Source of the DNA: Pararge aegeria
Lineage: Eukaryota; Arthropoda; Insecta; Lepidoptera; Nymphalidae
DNA: 64,000 bases
Assembly (NCBI RefSeq): GCF_905163445.1
Contig: NC_053183.1
Coordinates: forward strand, 10,788,001-10,852,000
Direction of reading: 5' to 3'
A program made the position numbers and the translations under genes. Of the stretch, positions 56,431-64,000 are shown piece by piece; position 1 is the stretch's first letter; each line of letters starts with the position of its first letter. The notes under the pieces were generated by a model. That model did not search any database, was not told the origin of the DNA, and saw only the letters and a list, made by a program, of their open reading frames with translations.

Positions 56431-56589
56431 AAAAAATCAGATTTCTTTTTAAATAAAGTAAAAATTGATTTTCACTAAATATTCCAACTAAGGGATTAAA
56501 TCTAGATACCTAACTAGATCGACGAAGATAACTCCATTCCTATAAGCACAAGTTTAATACAATTTGAGAGTTAAGCGTTTGCCTGCGAC

Positions 56590-56720
56590 ATCTTGCCCTG
56601 CTCTAAATATCCTTGCAAACTATTTCCAATCTTGATCGCACTATTTGTCCGTGCCGAAGACTGCCAAGCGCGGTGCCTTTGCCACAGAGTAACAAGCTCA
56701 ACGCTTCTACTAAGTTGTTC
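56590..56720 (+). repeat. unnamed repeat, first of two copies
   Basis: 'tccttgcaaactatttccaa', 'tcttgatcgcactatttgtc', 'gaagactgccaagcgcggtg', 'agtaacaagctcaacgct' aligns with 58380-58495. It may be a LINE or SINE piece of lepidopteran type. Confidence 0.5.
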
Positions 56721-56739
56721 TGAACTATGTGTGTACCTA

Positions 56740-56958
56740 CTAGCTGTGGTCCGTGATAGTCACAGTTTTTTTTTTAAATTCCGTGGTAGCCGTTTGCCTT
56801 TCTGGGATAAAAAGAAGCCTATTTAGTAACATAGGCTACTTCCATTTGCTAAGACCTTACATTTGCCAAGGCCGTACTAACTTTATGCCAAAAATCACGT
56901 TGATTGGTCGCTTAGTTAGGGCGTAGAGGAAAAAAACAAAACACACTTTTGTTCTAGC
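56740..56958 (-). mobile_element. Helitron, 3' part
   Basis: The plus strand starts CTAG after host A, then 'ctgtggtccgtgatag', 'tttctgggataaaaagaagc', 'tatgccaaaaatcacgttga', 'ttggtcgcttagttaggg'. The 5' end is lost. The frame 56593-56826 overlaps it. Confidence 0.6.
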
Positions 56959-57025
56959 TTAGCATAATTAAAAAGAAACAACAGAGATAGAAAAACTAAG
57001 GATTTATACGCTGTACCAATGGACA

Positions 57026-57269
57026 AACTGAATAGGTATAAGTCGTCTGACGCAGTGGCGTGCATACAGGGTATGCAGCTAATATAAGATGAAGAAAATC
57101 TCCAGTACGAGTTATAAAAAACTTAAGGATAGGCTTTGTAAGAGTTATATTAAGACAACCCTTAAGTTTTTTATAACTCTTACTATAGATTATCTTCATT
57201 TTATATCATCTGCATACCCTGCGCATACCCTCCATGCACGCCACTGGTCTGACTTATACCTATTCAGTT
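57026..57269. repeat. target palindrome flanking a MITE
   Basis: 19-bp arms 57026-57044 and 57251-57269 are exact reverse complements. With the MITE and one copy of its duplicated site removed, they would form a perfect hairpin with a 4-base loop. Confidence 0.85.
57053..57246. mobile_element. 194-bp palindromic MITE, hAT-like
   Basis: Starts CAGTGGCGTGCATACAGGGT and ends '..CATGCACGCCACTG', with nearly complete self-complementarity ('gatgaagaaaatctccagta' against 'ctatagattatcttcatttt'). Flanking 8-bp sites GTCTGACG (57045-57052) and GTCTGACT (57247-57254) match 7 of 8, the size expected for hAT. A diverged copy is at 5519-5707. The overlapping frames at 56996-57199 and the first part of 57089-57448 are products of the palindrome. 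Confidence 0.8.
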
Positions 57270-57274
57270 GTGTA

Positions 57275-57754
57275 GTGACTTACTTCGGATCTGTATCAGA
57301 GCGTCTAGCAAGGACACTTAGATCACATGGCGTTCATGTGGCTTTTGGAACAAATAACCAACTGAGAGCTAATGGTAAGGACAGGTTGGACAATAAGCAG
57401 AGATCAAGGGTATATAAACTCCAATGTTCTGAATGCCACGCCAAATAAGTAGGTCAGACCGGACGTAAATTTGAAACGCGTTACAAAGAGCATAGGGCAG
57501 CCTTCAATCATAACCATCCTGAAAAATCTCATTTTGCAAAACAACTTTTAAACAGTGGACATAACGTAGCCAGTAATCATTCATACGAAATATTACATAC
57601 TTGCGACAAAGGGTTGAGACTTGATTTGCGGGAACAATTAGAAATTATTAAACATAGGAATGGGATGTTCGAATTGCTAAACGAACAAATAAAATTATCA
57701 ACTTCACCTCTATTGAACATATTCAGAGGGACAAATGAGGTGGGAGGTGCTTAG
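57275..57754 (+). pseudogene. Penelope-like element, GIY-YIG endonuclease region
   Basis: Penelope-like elements encode a reverse transcriptase followed by a C-terminal GIY-YIG endonuclease. Here an open frame gives SVSERLARTLRSHGVHVAFG, then QRSRVYKLQCSECHAK, an in-frame TAA (57446-57448) where Tyr is expected in the 'YVGQTG' motif, then VGQTGRKFETRYKEHRAAFN and on to LLNIFRGTNEVGGA with a natural stop at 57752. Visible family features are VYKL (GIY-like), the paired cysteines C-x2-C, V-G-Q-T-G (YIG-like), the R-x3-E/R-x3-H helix, and a later E-x2-I-I-K. The reverse transcriptase is missing, cut off by unrelated sequence at about 57275. One stop and otherwise intact frame indicate a fairly young dead copy. 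The downstream 3' end is attached. Confidence 0.85.
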
Positions 57755-57882
57755 ATAGATAAGGTGGGGGTCAGAAAAGTCAACATCTCCTGAGGATGCT
57801 CTGGTTTCGTAGGGAAACGTGCGTAGTGGGTACATTGCTTTTCGCGGAGTGTGGCAAATTAAGCTTAATTTTCATAATATTT
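57755..57882 (+). mobile_element. Penelope 3' end with hammerhead-like motif
   Basis: It follows the stop codon: 'caacatctcctgaggatgct', 'agggaaacgtgcgtagtggg', 'tacattgc', then directly 'ttttcgcggagtgtggcaaa' and 'ttaagcttaattttcataat'. Relative to 42105-42262 about 90 bases between 'tacattgc' and 'ttcgcgg' are deleted. The core CTGAGGA (57790-57796), GAAA (57814-57817) and TA (57824-57825) appear in hammerhead ribozyme order. Such ribozymes are reported for Penelope-like elements. Stem II is poorly paired in this copy. Confidence 0.6.
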
Positions 57883-59202
57883 CATTTACACGTGTATGTC
57901 TGTGCGTATGGCCGTGTGTGAATAATTTATGATTTAGTTAATATATTATCTGGGATATATTTGCTTTCACCATATGCCCGGAATTATTCATCAATCTGAG
58001 AATGCAGATTGAATTTAATAGTGCTATCATTATTCTTGTAGATCAATCTGTGTGATTGTAGCCTGTAGGTACTGTATAATTAAAGAAGTTTGTTTTTACT
58101 TGAATATTAATTATTTAATTGTTTGATTTGTGTTAACAGAAAGAACTTAATCACGTAACTTGCTTTTTTAATATGAAAAATTCTCAATCATTTTATATAG
58201 TTAAGGAAAAAATTATTGTCAATTCACTTCTCCATCTTGATGCAGGAATGAAGTCGTTAGTCTATTAATTTGGAATTAAACAAAGCTTTAATGTCAATGC
58301 TCAGACACTGACATGTGAGCACGAGTACAACAGAGTATCCAAGATAAAAGCTTGCATAAGACATCGACCATCATACCCTGGTTTCAATATCCCAGTTGCA
58401 AACAATCTCTAATCTCGATCGCTCTATACGGAGACAGCCAAGTGCTTCCAACTTGCGGTTAACAAGCAACTCGGGTTTCTAGACACTAAAGCAAGTAATA
58501 CTCCGTACGTATACCCTACTATTACAGAAATTGTATGTGACTTTCAGCCATTTTCATGCTGCACAATAAAATTGTTACAAAGAAAGTTATAAGAAGCTAA
58601 AACTTTTTATACTTGTAACTAGATATATCCTCTGTTATTCCCCCGTGTACTTACTGTCCATTCCGACATATAAATCGTTCTAACATGGTTCTAACGTTTT
58701 TAACTTACCTACCTTAATACAATATTTTTTTAAATCACAGCTCGAGCTCAACTCTTATAAGATTAACGCGTTCAAACAAAAAGTTGGCAAACTAACAAAC
58801 TCTTCAACTTTATTATTTTATGAATAAAAATAGGTGTATTATTTTCAAAATACAAAGTTGTCTATGCTTTGGGTAGGTTAGGTATACCTTTACCAATGTC
58901 CCTGCAAAAAATGGATATCCTTTGCTCTGTGGCAACGTGGAATAACTACAAACTATCAAACATACCGTCGCATTTACAATATTATTAAAATGGATGCTTT
59001 GTTTATGTTGTGTTAATAAGCGGAACATGATCGAGTGATAGAGAATTGGCAGATCTATCATAGTTTATTCTTACTCTGCTAAACCAGAAAAATACACTTT
59101 ACACAATACGGAGATTTACGTAAGACCAACTACAACGTTAGTGTTATAAAACTGTACGGACGAGTCTGGTGGTGAAAATATGTTATTATAGTGTTATCCA
59201 GG
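57883..59202. other. AT-rich stretch with one repeat piece
   Basis: 58380-58495 is the second copy of the repeat at 56590 ('caaacaatctctaatctcga', 'gagacagccaagtgcttcca', 'taacaagcaactc'). Nothing else is recognised; the frame 58813-59061 (minus) has no domain. Confidence 0.4.
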
Positions 59203-59325
59203 GCAGATTGGCGCAGTGGGCAGTTACCCTGCTTTCTAAGTCCATGGCTGTGGGTTCGATTCCCATAAATGTTTGTGTGATTAACTTAAAAAGTTTTTCA
59301 GTGTTTTGGGTGTAGGTATATGAAT
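59203..59325 (+). repeat. SINE family S2, head
   Basis: 'gggcagattggcgcagtggg' (A box), 'ggctgtgggttcgattccca' (B box), then 'taaatgtttgtgtgattaac', 'tttttcagtgttttgggtgt'. Good pol III boxes, 3' half absent. Confidence 0.8.
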
Positions 59326-59389
59326 ATAGCAACGAAATTGCGTGAATCAATTGGCGACAAAATCAAAGTGCTTGTCCAGTGGTAATATC

Positions 59390-59432
59390 AGACCAGTCCA
59401 GACCATTCACCCCGAATGGTCTGGACTGGTCT
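59390..59432. repeat. 19-bp perfect inverted repeat
   Basis: 'agaccagtccagaccattc' (59390-59408) pairs with 59414-59432; 5-base spacer. The stem is GC-richer than its surroundings. Confidence 0.95.
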
Positions 59433-59464
59433 TATTCGAGTAGATAGATATACCATTATGAAGC

Positions 59465-59487
59465 GTAGGTAGGTAGGTAGTAGGTAG
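59465..59487. repeat. (GTAG)n microsatellite
   Basis: 'gtaggtaggtaggtagtagg' with one slip. Confidence 0.85.
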
Positions 59488-60424
59488 ATAAAAAGTATTC
59501 ATGGACAAAACAACTTAGCGAAAACTCTACCTACTATTAAAATAATATGAGAGAATCTCATATCTCTCTATGTCTATAAATAGGTTAAAATGATTTTGGA
59601 GCACTGCTCCATTATTCTACGTATCATTTTCTGATCTCTTAGCCCAGTCATCTCGTAATTTAAGGAGCGACCTGCTTTCTTATGATTGATAATATGTTTT
59701 ATTTTATTTTATTCGAAGGAAGCAGGTCGCGTTAAAATGCCATTGAACCTCTGAATATACTTATTATATAAATACGAGACATATTGTAACCGCGCCTAGA
59801 TAAAACAAAAAAGCAACAGATAAACGGAAACAAGGTATAAAAAATTACCTGGGTGCCTGACCATTGTAGTAGCATTTTTATGCAGACGCGAGACATCGAA
59901 ATTGTATAAAATATGCATGAAAGGATAGTTTCTACAATAAACTCATTAAGTCATTAAACAAAATAAAAAGTCGTTTAAAAAAGTCGGGATTCCTCAAGAG
60001 GTAAACCCTTGTATATATGGGCAGGTTATTTCTCAAGGACTATCTTCAAGAAGCTCCGAAGAAAATAAATATTGAATAATAGAAAAATGTGGCAAATAAA
60101 CAAAAACATTGTACATTTAGCTTTTTCGGGAATCTTTATTAACCCTCACTGTCCCCACTATATGTTTCTCATCAAAACCGGCCATGCGCGGAAATTACCT
60201 AATTAAAAATGAATTTATTGGAAAAAGTACCTACTTCTTACTCAATAATAGATAATTATACCCAAAACATTTTTTTCAAGTGGAACCTTCCCAAAAATAT
60301 TTAATTGATTTTCAAATTCACACACCTACAGGTTCTTTAGGAGTTTGAATGCTGGCACGCAACTCCAACTGATATGCGATTACCTACTTCTCAATTATAT
60401 TTAATTATTAGTTATATTTTTCGT
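59488..60424. other. AT-rich stretch without recognised features
   Basis: Nothing recognised. Confidence 0.45.
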
Positions 60425-60550
60425 TATTGAATATAACTTGCTTTAACGTGGGGAAAACCTGTATGTCTGACAGTCCTTTGCCTGCGTGGTGAACTACTAA
60501 ACCCTTCTCATTGTGGGAGGAGACCTAGCCCTGTAGTGGGCCGGGTTATA
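60425..60550 (+). repeat. SINE family S3, 3' part
   Basis: 'ataacttgctttaacgtggg', 'gaaaacctgtatgtctgaca', 'gcgtggtgaactactaaacc', 'cttctcattgtgggaggaga', 'ccctgtagtgggccgggtta'. Confidence 0.65.
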
Positions 60551-61027
60551 TGTGGATTCGAACTCCATTTTTTTGTCTGTGGTGAATAAAACAAAAGTCA
60601 AAATTAATTTAATTAATTCAAAAATGTTTTATTCATACCTACATATAACATGTTACAAAAAGAATGATAGTATTTTGTCAAAGAGCGCGGCGTTTGAAAT
60701 TAAGTGTTACATATGTCAGGTAGATAGGTACATAAAGTGAATTCACCGTTCCCTTATGACAACAGAGCAAACTAACCGATGCGGTCTGAACTAATTGGAG
60801 GTGAACTGGTCATGTCGAATAAACGAAAAGTCACGTTAATGAAATAGCCTGGCGCAAAAAAAATTTAGACCGTTGGGATGACGACAATCGAGTATGATCG
60901 AACTGCTGAAAGTATTAAAAAACCTGTCAAGGTTTTCATAATTTTAAATTAGAACGTTTAAAAGTACTGTGGCTTATTTTATTAGCACTTTTGAAACGTT
61001 AAGTATGTATGTTATTAGTGACGCTAC
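60551..61027. other. unassigned stretch
   Basis: Nothing recognised. Confidence 0.4.
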
Positions 61028-61100
61028 CACCGGTTCAGAAAGCAGATTATACAGAGAAGAAGCCGGCAAGAAACACTGTTGCTCTTTTCCATTCTAACCA
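61028..61100 (+). repeat. 'ACCGGTTC..GAAGAA..CCGGCAAGAAAC' repeat
   Basis: 'accaccggttcagaaagcag', 'attatacagagaagaagccg', 'gcaagaaacactgttgctct' is a block I associate with an abundant lepidopteran repeat. Only one copy is seen here. The frame 61047-61334 (minus) overlaps it and is not a gene. Confidence 0.5.
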
Positions 61101-61374
61101 CCATTTTTCTATGTTGCGTTGTTGAAGTTGTACTTCTTTTTGCGTGTTATAAAAATTAAATTTTAGTAATTTTTTTTTCCGGGTGTACTTATTTATATGT
61201 ACTACAGCATATATGGCGAAATTAAATATCTTCCGAGCTATTATTCTCGCAAACACTATATTACAATAACAACTAACATTATAAATGCGAAATTGTGTTT
61301 GTTTATATTTTGTCCTCACTGCACCAACTAACAAAGCAATCTATCATTTTTGGCATAGACTTAGTATAGAAAAG

Positions 61375-61450
61375 ACGGAGATAAAAATAGGTATACTACT
61401 TTTTATCCAAGGCAAACAATCGGTTACCCCACGGGATTTCTAAAAAAAAC
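61375..61450 (+). mobile_element. Helitron internal fragment
   Basis: 'tactactttttatccaaggc' and 'ggttaccccacgggatttct' match the inner part of non-autonomous Helitrons. Confidence 0.5.
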
Positions 61451-62408
61451 CGCCATATAACTTGAAAGTATCATAATTAGTTCGTGCGATGTAAAATTTT
61501 CACTTTAATTTCCAAACGATATATTGTAAGATGTAGTATTTTTTTATTTGTAAATCGACTCGATTGCTCTGGATTAAAATTTGTTTAAAGCGTTAAACAG
61601 ATTTTATTAAAGTTCTTATGGACTGAGATTGTCCGTCGGAAAAGGTTCCTATTATAGTAAGTGCCCTATATAATTAACTTTGGTGGTGCAGGGTAAGTTA
61701 AGCAGCGAGTAAACAATAAATTACTGTGGCTGACAAATTGTCAATACCTATAGACACTAAGTTTACATACTTCAAAGAAAAGTTAATGAATTTAGTAGCT
61801 GTTTATTTAGGTACTTCTTTAAAGCATAAAAAATTTTGTTTTATAAAGCAACCTTTGGAAAAAAATATTATTACAATCACTACGTCAAAATTATTGATAT
61901 TGCCTAGCCCCTTTATGAGGAAAAATTTATGTATATCAGTTGATGTGGGCGGAAATCTTTATAAACGTCACGAGTATAATTTATTATAGGCAGCCTTGCT
62001 AGCTTGTAAACTAAGTGCCAACTCAATAGAGAAAATCAATGGGAACGTTTTCAACAGAATATAAAATATTATATAATCACTCCAAGCCTTTACACAAAGA
62101 TATGTTTTAATCTACTTCAAAATATATAGAATATGATAGATATATAATACAGAATACGCTCCAAACTGTCAATGGTGATATTTCATATATTTTTTGGACG
62201 TGTTTTTCTTTTTATATTTGATTTATTTTATTTATTAAGAGCACTAACAACATGCATATTAAACATTTTTTAAACATAGCACACACACAAAAACATGGAC
62301 TGATATGCACGTCAATGACAAATGCACATAGCATAAAGCGCCATGTAAACTTAATCTGACAAAAAAATCAACACAAAATTTAACTCACAGATAAGTGTTC
62401 GGTGATTT
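61451..62408. other. AT-rich stretch without recognised features
   Basis: Nothing recognised. The frame 61726-61989 has no domain and AT-driven composition. Confidence 0.4.
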
Positions 62409-62452
62409 TTTTCCGTATTGCAATTTGAAATTGCAAATTGCAATACGGAAAA
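62409..62452. repeat. 19-bp perfect inverted repeat
   Basis: 'ttttccgtattgcaatttg' (62409-62427) pairs with 62434-62452; 6-base spacer. Confidence 0.95.
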
Positions 62453-62609
62453 CCAAATCCGGCAATCCGGTATATACGTCATTATTAGACATCTACCGGA
62501 TTCGTAACCGGTCGAGTTCGAAGCGGTGCAAACAGCTCTAACTGGAGTATTATTTCGGTTTTCATTTGCACGTTGTATATTTTTTGACTTGAGATTGATA
62601 TTGTTGCAG

Positions 62610-62702
62610 GCCCCGCACCGGTCTGCTAGGCGCACTACAAAGGCTCGCCCGCCCCCTTCTGTGACTAGCCAGGCTTCGAGAACAAGGCACGGGCGGCGGA
62701 TT
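62610..62702 (+). CDS. candidate internal exon or retroelement integrase tail
   Basis: The acceptor-like 'gattgatattgttgcag' ends at 62609 and the donor-like GTAAGA starts at 62703. Between them lie exactly 93 bases (31 codons, phase 0) with no stop, 67% G+C by count against an AT-rich background. The peptide is basic and proline/serine-rich: APHRSARRTTKARPPPSVTS then QASRTRHGRRI. Without splicing the frame runs to a stop at 62742-62744. 'TRHGRRIV' resembles the 'TR.GR.V..P' tail of LTR-retrotransposon integrases, so a transposon remnant is a serious alternative. No domain is certain. Confidence 0.25.
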
Positions 62703-62794
62703 GTAAGACACATTTTTTTCTATTACACTCACATTTTCAATTGAAATTAAGCTTAATATTATAAATTGTCACAGACGTCAGAGTTTCTTTTGGG

Positions 62795-63105
62795 TTTTTT
62801 ACAGATCCCAAAGGAATCATTTATTTCCCGAGATAAAATGTATCCTTTGGCCGTATCCACGATGCAAATTATTTCTATTTTGATAAGTTAAGCAATCAAG
62901 CTTAGGTAATATATCAGGTTAAGGTTATAATTTCATTTTTAAATCTTGCCAGCTTCTTTTCTGGCATGAATATCATCATAATAATTCCTACGTTCATCTC
63001 CAGGATGCAAACATGTGTGCCAAATGTCAAAAAGACATGTACAACAGCCGGACATTGGTAACACAGAAACAATTAAGCACACTTTCGCATTTATAAAGTA
63101 TAGCA
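62795..63105 (-). mobile_element. diverged Helitron
   Basis: The plus strand carries 'ttatttcccgagataaaatg', 'tatcctttggccgtatccac', 'tcatctccaggatgcaaaca', 'gtgtgccaaatgtcaaaaag', 'cacactttcgcatttataaa', 'gtatagcagc', the reversed Helitron order, with insertions and a lost CTAG end. Confidence 0.5.
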
Positions 63106-64000
63106 GCTGTTCTTTTATATTTCTTTCGAATTAAAATGTATTTCTCTACATTTATAAATAGCTCAAAAAATAATACAATATAATAAAGGCATAAAGATGA
63201 GGTAATAACTTCGGTAAATATCTATATTAATTTTTCATGCTTTTGTTCGCTAAGTTTCCACCTGCGTTTGCTGCATTTCCAGAGAGTTCAATTCTACCGC
63301 AACCTGCACCTATCTTTATGTGAAAATACTTTATCTTCAGAAAACTAGGAATTGAAGAATTGTTTCCTTTCACTTTAGCTTCTAAGCTCCGCGATTTTTA
63401 TAACTTTTAAAAGAAATTTTACAAAACATACCTCTCAGCAATTATTTACTTTGGAAGTTTGTAAGCGATTCCCCTGCCCTCGTTTGCTCGACAATAAATA
63501 CTTAAGGCTCGGCATTATCTCGTGCTGGCTATTTATAATGTTGTAAGTAGGTTAGAAAGATTGTACAAGTTATAAATCAATTAATTATAGTCCCTTAGGG
63601 TGGTTTTCCACAAGAAGTGCGACGTTGGGAAAATTAATGGGATCTATTTAGAATTTGGTTTCGTGAAGTTTTGTAATACTCACTCACTTATTGAGGTTTG
63701 GCCTACTTGTAAACCAGCAACTTACTGTAGCTTGAATTTTCCTGGATACTATTTTCGTGTATGTAAAGATTATGAGCGCTATATATTAAAAAAATTTAGA
63801 TTTTAATTAATAAAGTCTACAAAACCTATTCAACTCAATTAAATTTTATTTAATTGTTGATACAGACGAAATAGATGATACAGAAATATGAAGATCTTAA
63901 ATGTACCACGACAATTTAGCGTGCAAATTATTATAAGGGTACCTAAAAAATAATAGATAATCACTACCTATGGTAAAAAACAGTAGCGGAATGATATACA
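63106..64000. other. AT-rich stretch without recognised features
   Basis: Nothing recognised. The frame 63600-63806 shows no domain. Confidence 0.45.

Noticed and set aside
59203..59280. tRNA-like A and B boxes
   Set aside because: It is the head of an S2 SINE, not a tRNA gene; the body that follows matches S2.
62351..62713. 120-codon open frame on the minus strand
   Set aside because: It runs across a perfect hairpin and the antisense of the GC-rich block; low-complexity and AT-driven ends, no recognisable domain.

Overview
This looks like nuclear DNA from a moth or butterfly (Lepidoptera). The window is AT-rich and has no operons or long open frames. It is densely seeded with repeat families typical of Lepidoptera: tRNA-derived SINEs, Helitrons whose 3' ends read CGCGG..GAAG..CTAG, non-LTR retrotransposon 3' tails with short-repeat ends, a Penelope-like element, and short foldback MITEs. 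Family names rest on recalled signatures and on copy-to-copy comparison inside the window. No database search was possible, so the species is not named.

No complete cellular gene is visible. The window reads as a long intron or intergenic region. Two short stretches look like possible exons. The first is 28340-28384: a strong acceptor, a start codon in good insect context (M-P-P-), then a GTAAGC donor. The second is 62610-62702: an open 93-base block, two-thirds G+C, with an acceptor before it and a donor after it, though it could also be the tail of a retroelement integrase. Most of the short open frames in the window are chance frames or lie inside mobile elements.

Recognisable protein remnants all come from mobile elements. 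They are a Helitron helicase C-terminus (31399-31761, plus strand) with its CTAG terminus about 80 bases downstream; the C-terminal part of a non-LTR reverse transcriptase (37529-37930, minus) with its own 3' UTR; the tail of a second non-LTR ORF (32976-33170, minus); and a Penelope-like GIY-YIG endonuclease region with one in-frame stop (57275-57754, plus).

Layout: 0-9 kb has a 302-bp tandem duplication, SINEs (one split by a MITE) and a LINE tail. 9-28 kb has a possible TIR element, nested SINEs, a tRNA-like sequence, Helitrons and two LINE 3' UTRs. 28-38 kb has the M-P-P exon candidate, a 959-bp Helitron, the Helitron helicase remnant, a SINE nested in a Helitron, a Penelope end and the best LINE copy. 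38-57 kb has scattered SINEs, inverted Penelope ends, a compact Helitron with both ends, and long featureless AT-rich stretches. 57-64 kb has a MITE inserted in a hairpin, the Penelope remnant and the G+C-rich exon candidate.

The main structural themes are nested insertions that give relative ages, a LINE 3' UTR stem-loop supported by a compensatory base-pair change, a hammerhead-like motif at the Penelope 3' end, and about a dozen near-perfect inverted repeats with short spacers. The inverted repeats suggest snap-back or template-switch copying.
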